Below the pieces are notes generated by a model. It had not been told where the DNA came from. It was given only the letters and a program-made list of their open reading frames with translations, and did not search any database. The translations under genes and the position numbers were made by a program. Positions 1-12,100 of a DNA stretch of 64,000 bases are shown piece after piece. The DNA is taken from NCBI RefSeq assembly GCF_000524195.1, contig NW_020170444.1, positions 161,340 to 225,339 of the forward strand, written 5' to 3'. Position 1 is the stretch's first letter, and every line of letters begins with the position of its first letter. The stretch is from Echinococcus granulosus. Taxonomy: Eukaryota > Platyhelminthes > Cestoda > Cyclophyllidea > Taeniidae.

Positions 1-331
1 TTAAACAAATTAGGGACTAAAGACAACTCGAAACATCAGTGAATGATACATATTCCTGGAGAAGGTGTGCCTAGGTGATAAGGATATCTAAGTTGCCTTG
101 GCTTCACCGACTTACAGCTGCATCACAAAGGAATCACGTACGCAAATAAGCATGTTAGATGCCCTGCTAACAATGCATGAATTGGCGGCGATATTTACCA
201 CTAGTGTCTGTTCTAACAGTTTTTATGTGGCCTCGATTAAATTTGAAAACCTCAAAATAAACAGTTAGAAAGTTGGAACCTATTGTCTGTTGCAGCCAAT
301 TTATTTCAAAGCAAGCATCATCTCAGCTTAC
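1..331 (-). other. Terminal intron of the Nit-Fhit gene, running off the window
   Basis: This stretch follows the donor at 331 (GTAAGC on the minus strand) of the last visible Fhit exon. I looked on the minus strand for the histidine-triad exon (HxHxH) that must follow and did not find it, so it should lie beyond the left edge. Nothing else is recognised here. Confidence 0.55.
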
Positions 332-3282
332 CGGCACACTCTGACCAGCATCCTCTCCATCCTGCATGGAGATAGTGAGACTCCGTGCATTGAAATGTTC
401 GGAAAGTTTCTTAGCAATGCGTTTCACACAGGCATACATATCAGCAATTGTTCCGATGGGCAGATAGGTAAATCTATCAATCACTTCAATAGGTGTGACC
501 AGTACATCTAGCTACGTGGTTAAGGCTGACACCTCCAACCTGTACAGTTTGGACGTAATTGAAAAAAAAGGATACGACCAGGGACCAAAGGGCTAATGTT
601 GACAAATGCCATGGAAACGGGCGTTCGATAGAAAACCTGTCCCGCTTTTATAACGAATGGACCGAAATGAAAGTCGTCCGTACCGATCGCTGAAAATTTA
701 GTGAAAGTGCTACAAATTACGACAAAGAAATCAAGAAATAGAAATCGAAATTTTTCAAAGTGAACAAATGTCTTCCTCTTAAAAAACAGATACGACTTTT
801 CCTCTTGAATTATAGCTTTGAAGTAAACGCGGGCAAGGTGCTGATACTTTTGTTACTACTGTCCATTTAGGACGCAAAATGAACAAACTAGGCATTTTTG
901 CGTTAAATGACCGAACCACCCTATTGGGTAGCGATCTTACTCATCAAGAAGGGTTTAAACATTGTTGAATAGGTGAAATATAAGCAAATCCACCCCCGGA
1001 TTGGTAAATCCATCCAAACAGAAACCAAATTGCGTATGATTTGGCTCCCGCACCCAGAACAACAGAAGTCAAGACGAATTACCGAGTAGTAAGTTTGAGA
1101 TGCAGCTCAAATTCCTCAACTACCCTCAACATTTTGCCATGGAGAAAGTGTGCACCACTTCTTACTTCTGGTCACTTCCTTCTCATTTACACTTTGAACT
1201 ATTTCTAAGCCGTAAGTATTTCATGTTGTCACTTAGATGGGGCTATTAATGATCATGCAACATTCTTCGATGATACTTCATTCAAACTGAACATTTTAAG
1301 CCTTCAAATAAAGCATTAGAGCCTGAACTGTACTGGGAGCATGTTGATAATTCGTCAAAGGGAATATACTTCCATTTAACTGGAATGCCTTATTAACTTC
1401 CTGAGGCAATTGTGTATATGTCCTGAGTAAAAGGACTTAAAGAGGGCGAGTTATTAATGGCAACAGAGTCGGCCTTCCACGAAGTAACAGTACCATATTC
1501 TATCATTAAAAATGTTTTGATTGAATACTGATATTATCACTCAATATTGGATGAGAGTCAACCGAAGCATAAGAAAATGTTTGGTGAGATTGGATAATTC
1601 AAATATGCAGATGTTATTTTATGAATTTGTCAAACATGTTCATGCTTCTTTATCGCGGTGTGTTATTCTATGAACATTACTGATCCGTTTGCATTCAGCC
1701 GCTGGATTTGTACGCATGTATGGTCCCTGTCACCCGATGAGCTATGTAGGTGATCTTGCAAAAAGCCACTATGTTAGATTTTGGCATCAGAGCTAATATT
1801 ATAAACGTAATTTAATGCTGACAACTGCTAGCATCCTTACCCTACGCTTGATGATAATAAGCCATGTTATTAAAATACCCATAACGGTTTAGCTTAGTGT
1901 CACAATAACTTGCTAGGTACTCCGCAAGTTATCACGTAGTCAGTTGCTTGTGATATTACAAGTGCCAACAGATACCGATTCGGTCAACTAACCAGACGAT
2001 GGGAAAAGCAAATATATAATGATACAAAAAGGCGGACGCACGAATTGGCATTCCCGCATCTGGTAGGGGAAATAGGTCATGCCGACGACTATTTTCAACC
2101 GGCAAAACCGTCCTCACGCGGTCGGTGTAATTGATGCCATCTTCACCGACACCGCACAACGGCCGAGGATGATGATACAGTTGAGCGAGAAGCAAGCCGG
2201 GGCCGGATTCCACTCTCTCCGCAATTATTTGGCCGGACGGATCGACGACCATACTGTGTCCGTAGGTCGTGAGTTTTGGATTGTGAAAAGCACTCTTAAA
2301 AACGAGCAATTGTCTCAAGCATTCTAGTCAAATTACAACTGGGCTAAACGGTGGAAAAATCACTAGGTTACTTGAGCAGCAGCAATAACGTAGCACTGAT
2401 TTTCGATAGCTCTGGCGCGCATCAGAGTATGCCAATGGCCCGCGTTGCCCGTAGCAGAAGTGAAAGCTGCTGGATAAGCCAAAACATTTGCTCCACCTCT
2501 GTAACGAAGCGCACTCGCTAACTCAGGGAACCGAAGATCGTAGCACTGAAAAGTGGTATTTTAAATTAGCCTTAATTCACATCACTCACAATTGCCAGGC
2601 CGAGATCACCGACAGGGGTTCCGTACACCACGACAGGAGCGGTTAGGCCCGGCTGTATGTACCGCGATTCTTGAAAAGACACTCTCCTGCGTTCATTCTA
2701 TTAGTAAAGTAGAATAGAAGTAAATAGACTAACTTCATTTGACGAAGAGCCGAGACTAAGATCAATTGAGAAAAGGTGAGTCTTGTCGTAAATTCCAGCG
2801 ACCTCCCCCTTGTCATTCAATACGACATGCGTATTGAGCAGACGTTGGTCCTTAGATCGAGAATTAGACTAAAAAAAATATGAAATCCTTGGTATATTAC
2901 ACCCACTGTTCTGTGCATGCTTCCGATACTGACCCAGATATTTAATTGTTTGGCGAGTTTACTAATAGTTGTGAAAAAGGTGCCGTCTAGGTCCTCAGCC
3001 AATGCCAGTGCCTCCTCCCTCGAGGTAGCAATGAAATCCGCACACTCGGGTAAAAAGACCATCTAAAGAAGTTCTTTTTAGAAGGGGCAAAAGGCGAACT
3101 TTAGCTCCCTTCTCAGCAGCCTCGGCAACCAAATGGACAACTTTGTCCAAATTTCTCGTCTTTTCATTAGTTGACGCCAATTGTGCCACAGCAAACATGT
3201 CTGTAGGCAAAGCGGCTAAGCAGTTAAAAGTTCGGAGAATAGCGCTTTTCAAAAAGAGCGAGGATATCGGGGACCTAACCAT
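332..3282 (-). CDS. NitFhit: Nit-Fhit fusion protein (nitrilase-like amidase plus Fhit dinucleotide hydrolase), 3' end missing
   Basis: Eight exons: 3100-3282, 2907-3062, 2734-2868, 2590-2697, 2372-2545, 2042-2294, 576-689 and 332-507; all intron phases agree. The first six encode a Nit1-type carbon-nitrogen hydrolase, a family that hydrolyses deaminated glutathione. Its Glu-Lys-Cys triad is visible in LPECADF, YDKTHLF and [10 protein letters not shown], followed by YGHSMVVDP. The last two encode Fhit, which cleaves diadenosine polyphosphates: [30 protein letters not shown]. The Fhit part opens with a splice acceptor whose phase fits the Nit donor at 2041, so one fused transcript is predicted, as known in fly and nematode. 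The histidine triad is off the window. ATG 3282 gives a short basic, hydrophobic leader that may target mitochondria; ATG 3198 would be the cytosolic start. Four of the introns are 36-38 nt, while the Nit-to-Fhit intron is 1,352 nt. Confidence 0.9.
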
Positions 3283-3892
3283 GAACACTGATTCAATCAA
3301 AAAAGCGCAGTAATATCATACCAGGTTTAATAAAAAGAAAACAGTAAATTCTAAGTCTCTCAGCCGTATGCGAAAGTGTGTAGAAAGTTGTACTCAAAAC
3401 CGTATAGTGTCAATTAATGCCAATAGGGTACCAGAGTATTAACAGTCAAAAAGTCTTTTTGCACTTAGCGCCAAAAATCAACAAATTACTTTTATATGGC
3501 TCTTAAAAGTGCTTATCTGCAGCAGACTTCCCTACAAGCGTATGCTTACTTTTAATGGCCCTATAATTTGCCTACTTCAACCTAGGAAATATACATTAAA
3601 AAGCATTTATTTCGTGTATCAAAAGGTAAATCTGGTAAAATATGTAGAGGAACAGCATCAACAGTTCAGTCGATCAGGCAACCCTTCACTTGATGCTAGA
3701 TCAATTGTTGGGCCCTCTAAGCCTTTAAGCTCCATTAAAAATTGTTAAAATTTGATGAAATCAATAAAAAAATTTGCTTCGCATGTTAGCAACGAGCATT
3801 TGACCTTTTACTTTGTTTAGATTGGCCATGGGATAACGTTTCGGCATTTTTTCCTCCTTCACGTTTCTGTTGTGCTTTGGTTGTCGGTCGAT

Positions 3893-4530
3893 ATGGATCG
3901 AAGGATATGCGAGATCTTTAGAAGGTGAACTTTCTTCATTTAATGATTTTCTAGGGTTGATAAGGATTGTAGTGGTTATATTAATGCAGAGGAATTGCAA
4001 GCTGCTCTTACGAATGGTAGATAAAGTTGTTATTCTTATTATTTAGGCCTGGGTACTCCATTCGACATTACCTGCATCTCCTTGATGATATCTCTTTTTG
4101 ACAGTGATAACAATGGCACCATATCTTTAAACGAATTCGGTCAACTTTTTAACTACATAACTTCATGGCAGAACCTATTCACTCAGCATGATCGTGATCG
4201 TTCTGGATCGATTGATCTCAACGAATTTTCTTCTGCTCTACAACATTTTGGATATCGTCTTAGTCCATGCTTTGTGCAGTGGTTGATGACGCGTTTTGAC
4301 AGACAGCGCCTGAATAAGCTCGGATTCGACAAATACATATACATTCTTGTATGTCTGCAGGTACGTCTTTATCTATATTTGATGTTAACCATTTTTCATC
4401 CTTATGCACTTGCTTTTATCTTTTTCAGATCCTTACGAAAAGCTTTAGTGCATTGGATGTCCAAAGACGCGGTGTTGTAAACATGAGCTTTGAACAATTT
4501 CTGGGAGCCGCCTTTAATATGTGCGTCTAG
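3893..4530 (+). CDS. Penta-EF-hand calcium-binding protein, PDCD6/ALG-2-like
   Basis: Four exons, 3893-3924, 3955-4016, 4047-4360 and 4429-4530, give about 169 residues, close to the roughly 190 usual for PDCD6. Loops one to three carry the calcium ligands: DKDCSGYINAEE, DSDNNGTISLNE and DRDRSGSIDLNE. Loops four and five are degenerate, as often in this family, where the fifth hand dimerises. The linkers FGYRLS and LMTRFDRQ are typical of ALG-2. The family couples calcium rises to vesicle traffic and membrane repair through proline-rich partners. ATG 3893 starts directly at the first hand, so the Gly/Pro-rich head of calpain small subunit or peflin is missing unless an upstream exon exists. 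Two introns are exactly 30 nt and one is 68 nt. Confidence 0.85.
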
Positions 4531-4790
4531 CTGTGAACATATCTTTTCTGATGTCACTTCCTTTCCTTTATTCCTTCCTCATATTTTGGTACTGTAATCA
4601 TGCTGATCACACATCCTTAGATCTTATCAAGTTAACAGTGCTCAATTTAGCTTTGATGAAATTTTGGAAATATATACATTACCTTTTCCTGGAGGACCCT
4701 GGATTGTTTGCATTTTCTTTGCAGAAGCACCCCCGGCCACTGAAGATACTTCTGTGGACGCGTGTAATCTACTAGACGAATTACGTAAAT

Positions 4791-4796
4791 AATAAA
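4791..4796 (+). terminator. Candidate polyadenylation signal for the EF-hand gene
   Basis: AATAAA lies 261 nt after the EF-hand stop codon on the coding strand. The position suits a 3' UTR, but the hexamer is common in AT-rich DNA. Confidence 0.35.
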
Positions 4797-7700
4797 GTTC
4801 ACTTCCTCGATTGCCAATCAAATCCTTAACCGTTATGCCTTGAGGCATGGGTTGGCACATCCAGCACATAGATAAAGGGCCTTCATTGATTCGATTGGTT
4901 GTCTTAGATCACTTAAGTAGTCACTGAAATCGGGTCGCTTGGACATCTAGTATCGCCGACTCTTGAAGTAAAGTAGTTAATGAACGTTTTGAGTAGACCT
5001 AAGGGCGGCAGTGGAGTTGCGTGTCTCGTTGATGTCGGATGCGGTTTCCTCGTACCCAGTTAGTAGGCCCTAACTCTTGGCAAGAGGGTGGCAAAAAATA
5101 AGCAACCCCTACGAATGACCTTAGCACTGGCATTAGCCTTTGCATGCAGTTGCTAATAGCTGGTTGACATCTGTGGTGAGCCATTGCACCATCAAAACCC
5201 CCAAGATACGTCGCCTCATTTGCAAAGTGGAAACATTGATTTCGGCGAAACAGCCCACTCATGTGGTGGGCTGATGAATTTTGTTTGAAGATATCCGTGG
5301 TACCGGAATTTAGTGATAAAGCTTCAAAGGGATATGGGTTTTTATGAGTACTCTAGAATAGCAGACATATTTAGTCGCCAATCGCGTATTTCGTCCCTTT
5401 GAAAACAGTGAAGTTAAAAAGAGGAGTGGCCATCAGTGGTGTTGGAGTGTGTCCCATGACTACTGCGGCTTGACGACCTGGCTTTCCTCACGGTTTAGCA
5501 TAAAATTTATTACTTTAAATAGAAGAGTACTGCTACACTTGTTTAGTCGTTTTGAGCATGGAGAAGCGCTGTTCCGTAATTGCGCCATAACCACCAAGTC
5601 ATTTGGACCCGCTTTACCCGCAAACTGCAGGGGCTAACGAGCCTCATATTAAACGCTCAAACAACTATCAAAATTGCGGCTCCATATACTACCACCATTC
5701 CCCGTCAGATTATTGCAAAATTTTACAGGGAACTTCCTCCCAAAATATATCGTAGGCCCACTGGGACTTTTCTCCTCATATGTACTTTCACTATCTTGAT
5801 TGAAAAGAATCACGAGTAGTAATCACTTTGAGGCTGATGTATTTTTCCAAAAGTTTCGAATCTCTTCAGACTAATCCCGAATCTGCTAAATATATTGTTA
5901 TTACAATGGCCAGCCATGCCACCTCTGAAGATTTCTAAATGTGGGAGACTATAGGCAACCGCCTAATCGTACTATCAAAGTGCTGAAAGGCTAGGAGCAC
6001 AGATGACATGACCACAACTCCAACTACTGCAGCATTCCTCTGGACACCTTTTGACTTGAAAATGAAATCATCTGCAGAAAAAAATTAGGCAAAATTACTT
6101 AAAAGCAGTAAGTATATACGGCGCATTTCAAGGGAGTTTCTCAACAACAAATGTATCACACTTGGAAAAATTGTGCCCAAGACTGGACACGCGACTGCAG
6201 GGGTAGCAGGATTTAGGTGCCACAGCAGTGGCGGCTTTCAGTAGTTTTTTTTTGTGAAATTACATCGCATACTGACGTGCTACAATTTCGGACTTGTCCC
6301 ACAAATATCAGCGATCCACGCTTTGCGAGCCAGTTATAAAGAACCCGTAAATTGCAGTTTGTTAGTGGCAAATTAATTGCAAATTAAAGATATCCGACAC
6401 GCTCAGCGTTCGATTGGAGAGGTAAGGAAGAATAGCCTGATTTGCAGGTTGACAGTGCAATTTTTATACCCATAACAAGCATTGTGTCTAAAACTAAACA
6501 AACACGGGATATGAAAAATACCACAGCATGGATGCTGGGTGTCACATCAATATCCTCATTTGGAAATGGCGTCAGCAACAAACTGAAGTACCAGCGATGG
6601 CAGTGCCACCAAACTGTATGAGCGAACAGCGAATCCAATGTTTCTGCTTATACTCCAACAGAGAATACTACTTAAATGCGATAGTCTTAGAGCCCTTTCA
6701 TTTGTAAAAAACTGACACAGTATTCAACTGATGTCACATTTGCTACTAATTCTACAATGAGAGATCCAAGACTCAATGCCTCCGTAGGTGCTACACGAGG
6801 GACAGCACAGTTGAATACGTTTGAAGATTTCCACCCCTTACTTGAACAATAACTGCTTTCCCAGGAAACTGCTTAAGGGATGCCTTGAGTCCAAATGAAT
6901 GGACTCATTACAATGGGGAAAAAAGCACCTACTACGGGCGGCTGCATTAGCGGGAACGCAAAAGAAGAGTGAATTCTGGAACATAGGGATCAATGGGACG
7001 AGAACTGCGTAGAAAAATTTTAAGCGAAAGGTGGCCTGAATAGGCAATGAGGAATAGACAAAGTCTATAGACTACAAATTACTTAATTTATCAAGAATTC
7101 GTAAATGACTGAATTAGGAAACATTGAAAGAGAAGGAATCTCCGAGGCGAATCAACCCATCATTTGGGAACACGTTACCTGGAGACGCTGTAGACCATCG
7201 TTCAGCAATAAACAACATTTAAGAAGAAATGTTCCCAACATAGTGCCAAAAAGAGAAAAGGAAGGAGACGAACACCAATCACTGGGTTCACAGGTCAACT
7301 CTGCACCGGTTGCACCGAGAAGGATGGCCGGAGAGCCGCCCGCACCAGGGGACCGGATTAACGACGATGGAGTGAAGCCCTGCCCGGAACACTCACTACC
7401 GCCTGCTTATCTTCGCCACGCCCCAAAAGAGACTATTAGCACCTATACGTCCCGCACTTTCAGAAATAACCTGAACAACACCACGTCTGCCCCGCAGTGC
7501 ACAACGCCGCACGCTGATCTGGGCGGCTTTCGCGAACAAGGCCGATAACAACCCGCATGATCGAGACCTCACAACCCACCTAACCGACCCGCGCATTAAA
7601 CAAACTACAAGCCATCTGCTGATTGCCACCCTGCCTACCCTAGCCCTAATGTTCATTTCGCACCTATCATCGGCTAACCACGCCTTACCAAAACCCACAG

Positions 7701-7898
7701 TAAAACAGAATTCGTAGAATGCATCAGCAACAAAACCCCAACATCCTAGACCCCAGGATAGACGTGCTCTCTCAGCATGTACGCAAGAAAAGCAACCTCC
7801 AAGCCCAATTACTAACTTCGAAGACTAATTCACGGAATCATTGAAATGCTCTGTTACAACACACACGTATAAAAAAATGTCAAAAAACCCCACAAAAT
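4797..7898. other. Intergenic region, no gene recognised
   Basis: Short open frames on both strands have no recognisable domain and no coherent splice chain. A minus-strand frame at 6384-6638 is rich in hydrophobic residues but unidentified. From about 7100 to 7700 the plus strand is rich in C and A and poor in T, and carries a 147-codon ATG frame (7105-7548) with no recognised motif. This block lies just past the Transformer-2 stop and could be its 3' UTR or flank on the minus strand. Confidence 0.4.
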
Positions 7899-9174
7899 CT
7901 ACTCAGCATCGGACCAGGCCTCATCAACCACCTTTGCGCCAGCAGTAGCGCCTCCACCTACGCTGTTCCCCGTTCCAGACTTGCGTGAGCGCTCGGGAGA
8001 GCCATCAGACACCTTTCGACCTCCATTGTAGACTGGAGGTGGCGACCTTGAGCGACTACTGGAGACGGTGCGCCGTCTAACACCAGAACGTTGCGAGTGG
8101 CGAGAAGGGCGAATCGGTGAGCGATCACGAACAGGGCGTCCCATCGATGGAGACATATCGTTGCCGCAGTAACGTGGAGGCATTCGACCATAGGAAGGGC
8201 CTATGTCGTCATCAGGATAGCGACTGTAGCGTGGTGGACGATCGTATGGTCTTCCACGCCTCCTATCATCGTCATATCTTCTTCCCATGTAAATACCGGG
8301 CGTGGGACGATGTGGAGCTGTGGTTAGACTGTAGTCAACACGAGCAACTTTACCGTCAATATCAAGCCCGCCTTCACAACTAGTTTTTGCTCGCCGGGCA
8401 TCCTCTGTTGAATCGTAGTACACAAATGCAAAACCTCGTGACCGGCCTGAAAAGAAAAGCAAGATAAAAGCATTCTCATGATCCTCGAAACTGGCTACGC
8501 AAAAGATGAGCATAGGACGGATGAAGAAGGGAATCACAATTGCGGCTTTCAAAGCTTCAGACTTGCAACGCAATGCTTGAACAATTTGACGAAAGCGTCC
8601 CCCAACATATTTTGAGTTTTTTTGAAAAGCTCAGTTGTGTTGATTTGCTGTTTTGGCACGAGGTTGAAAATAAGGAGATGGAATCAGTACCTGACATATT
8701 GTCATAGACCATATGGATATCCCGAACACGACCGTAAATTGAGAAAACGTTGTAAAGATCTCGTTCAGTGGTGTGAATTGAGAGGCCGAATACACCGAGA
8801 ACTTTGCAAGGTCGAGCTTGTTCAGTTCGACGCGGGGGCGGACCGCTGTAGTAGTCGCTACCGCCACCGCCACGTCTGCTGAAGTAGTCTCTTCGTGGCG
8901 CTGAGAGTCTTCTATCCTGCATTTCATCGTAATCACGATAACGCGGACGCAATTCAGGTCTGTAGAAAGAACGATGATGTCTTTCTTCAGCACTTCAAAG
9001 AGAAATATCGAAAACACGAAATTAGAACACCAAAGCGACAGTGCACTAGAGGGTGGGACCAAGGCGACAGGCTTACACGTAGTCGTTCTGCCGTCCACGC
9101 ATTGGTGGTGAATCATAGGTGTCGTACCTTGAACGCCGTAGTCGTGATCCATAATCTTGACTGTCATATGACAT
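7899..9174 (-). CDS. tra2: Transformer-2 (Tra2) splicing regulator
   Basis: Three exons, 9077-9174, 8691-8959 and 7899-8446, with matching phases, encode about 304 residues. An RS/RY-rich head leads into one RRM: RNP2 lies in [15 protein letters not shown] and RNP1 is [10 protein letters not shown]. Directly after the RRM comes [11 protein letters not shown], the linker that marks Tra2 among SR-like proteins. The tail is rich in Arg, Tyr, Pro and Ser, with RSRSPPP and SPERSRKS. Tra2 binds purine-rich (GAA) exonic enhancers in the nucleus and recruits SR proteins to weak splice sites. The RRM is interrupted by a 244-nt intron just before RNP1; the other intron is 117 nt. ATG 9174 is the natural start of the first coding exon. 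Confidence 0.95.
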
Positions 9175-12100
9175 TGTAACTGAAACTGGATTTGAAATGA
9201 TGTTGCGCAAGAATTAGACACACAAAGACGCTTCATTTTTTGCTTTGATTCCTTTCATTTCTTGCGTTTTGAGACACCAGAAATACCGAAAGTTTATTCA
9301 GACCTCGTTTTGATCTACCACTTCTAGTATCCATAATTAGGCGAGGGAGCCGATTTTCCTTCAAAACACTTAGTGATACATGATACGTGCCGCTAAACGG
9401 GTAAAAACGAGCCAGACGACTTTAGAGGTCAAATTGAAATCTTGAAAGATAGAATTACACACAAGAACGCTTGTTCAATACATTTTCATGCGAAATTGCT
9501 GCTGAAAGAGATTCACATGGAGCTTAAAAGCCATCAACCTGTCAAAAATAACACCAAAATAAAGAAATGATGAGAATGCAGGACTTGTCAAAAAGAATAC
9601 GCAATGCAAGGTACCTTTGCAGAACTCTCACAAAGAAACCCAAACGGACAAACATACCAAAGACCGTGATTTTAGAAAATGGGGAGTTGCAGTATGACTT
9701 AAGATGAACGGATCTATTAAAACAACTTATGCAAATAATGTTTATTTTGGATGTTTTTATTACTATCATTGCTAATGACATCACGCATAACTTCATGTTA
9801 AATTTCAAAATAATTACTATCCCCAGCCTACTTTTAAAGACTATTGGTAACTTAACAAGTGGTTTGGGTAAATTTTGATGTTATAATCATTTGAATGTTG
9901 ACTATGCATTTTGCTCAGTGTCAGCACTGTCGTCAGTCTAAAAAGTTATATCTAAAATCATTCTAACAGTTTTCTGGCTTGTGGACCTGACCAGTTGCAT
10001 GCTTATGATTTGTAAATTGACCTGTTATTAATACGTAAACTCTCAATATTAAATGTGTAAATTACTTCAGAGACCTTACAGCCGATATCTAGAACACACA
10101 AGTTTACAATTTTTTTTAGAGTGAGTTTAGGTGGTGGTATTGTTAGTGGATAACTACAATTGGTTTTGTACAGTTTAGGGTGACTTTTACAAACAAACTA
10201 TTAGTAGTATTTGGAATTGCTTGCATTATATCTAACTCAACTTGTTCATGTTAAAGTGTGCTGCTTTTGTCCATGGCGCAGACAAATACTAGTAAATAAG
10301 GTATGAAACCAATGGTAAATTTATAAGTAAGTTAAAGTAAGTCAAATGCAAAGACGATTATTAACGTTCTAATGCAAATTGTTTTGCTGCCCTGTTTTAA
10401 ACTTGGGGCACTTTGCGCAGAATTGATGTTTTGCATGTTATGCTACAGTACTTAATCAACAGAATAATAAAGTAATCACTCGGGGATTTCATAAAGTCTT
10501 AATAAATCAACTTAACCGCCTAGTTTTCCTTTAGCTCTCGGAAAATCCGAGAGCTTTAAAGGACTTCGTTATGGGCAGAAAAATCCTGGAATTTATAACA
10601 GCTCTAAAAAGTATCACACAGAAGCAACTGAACGTTAGGCTGCTGTCGAAGATTTTGTGGAAATGTATTCATTACAAAGCACGGTATTCTAGCTTAAGAA
10701 GTTTATGCACGGAGAAGTTGATTTGCTGAAAACGCATTTTACTAGGAATAGGGTTTAACCAGCGATAGAGGTGGCATTGCAGACCTTGTAGGATATTTGC
10801 ATGTCTCGAGGGTCAAGCCGTAGTGAGAACGTACTACCTTTTGCCAAATCTGTCAGGAGATCGAATGCCAGAGTTGTTTCCACCAAGGATGCATGTTACA
10901 TGACTAATGCATAACCTCTGTATAAAATCATAAAACAGTATTTCCATTTGAAATTTTCCTTCCACCATCGACTTCATTCTTTTCGATCGAGAAGACTGGT
11001 TAAAAGAGGACTTCGTGCATTAATCCGTTGTGAGATTTTACAAATGACCAATGTTTATGGGGTAATCAAAGTGTTTCCCCACTTTAAAGATTGATGGCTC
11101 CCTCCCAGTCATGAGACATGTCCAATCCACCCACCGGCAGACTAAAAGTTGTGTGCAGACGTGCATGTTTTGCAATCATTTTTAATGTTGATTAAACATT
11201 TTGACCCTTTTTGCCATTCAAATATCACTTACCTTTTCACCTGTATGTTGTCATTAAATATAATGATTTTTTAAGTAAAAAGTAACTATATCAGTTGGGC
11301 GATTGGCACATTTTATCATCAGTGTTCCCAAGAAGTGCAAAAATGCGGAATGAAATTTTGTCAGTAAAAGGGTTTAAATTGTAACAACAAAACACGTTGC
11401 ATACAGTAAAGAGTGGAACACAAGGGCAAGGCAATTTGTAAGACGCTGTTGCCTTTTTATTCTGATTGTTAAACATTTAAAGGCCAAGTCCCTTAAGTTA
11501 GGCGACTTCTACCAACGTCTCAACAACGATGCTCGAAAATTGGCTTGCGAATATTTAAGAAATCAATTACCTTTTGGATTTGCTTTATGCAGGGTTCGCT
11601 CGTCAAGCCTCAAATTTGTGAATACAATCTTGTATTTCATCAATAATAAGGGTTAGATGAATGTTAGAACAATACAAAGTGAGTGGTGTTGTATAACTCT
11701 GTAAAAAATTTTACGATCGTATTTAATCATGAGTTATCATGGAGACTACCCTCTCGTCGTCATAGTCAGATACTCTCTGAAAAAATAGTTTTAGGTAGAA
11801 TTGGATCAATTTTAGCAATACAATTGTCTATTTCGTAATTTTAAGAGCAAAATAAGCAAAATTATCCAAAAATAACCATACACCGGTATTCCTTGTTTGA
11901 AGGCAGGACTACCGAGATCCCGTGGGTAGGAATCACGAAATCAGACTTAGAGAATTTTCAATTTCCAATCTTATTAACGCTTTTATAGATAGAACATGGC
12001 ACCTGCTTGAGCATTAGTTGTCTGTAGGAATAAATTTTCTGGTGGTCACCATTCCCAATTATTTACAGCATTGTGATTACATGCATTGTTTAAATGATTA

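Noticed and set aside
290..511. 73-codon plus-strand frame
   Set aside because: Antisense to the Fhit exon at 332-507, which has clear homology on the minus strand; its first codon is TTG.
2079..2327. 82-codon plus-strand frame
   Set aside because: Antisense shadow of the Nit exon 2042-2294.
3761..4000. 79-codon minus-strand frame
   Set aside because: Covers the first EF-hand exons in antisense and has no motif.
7105..7548. 147-codon plus-strand frame as a gene
   Set aside because: The open frame is explained by low T content, which removes stop codons; no motif, and it may be Tra2 3' flank.
8117..9179. Plus-strand frames and a second minus-strand frame over Tra2
   Set aside because: They overlap the Tra2 exons in other frames; only the RRM-containing frame is supported.
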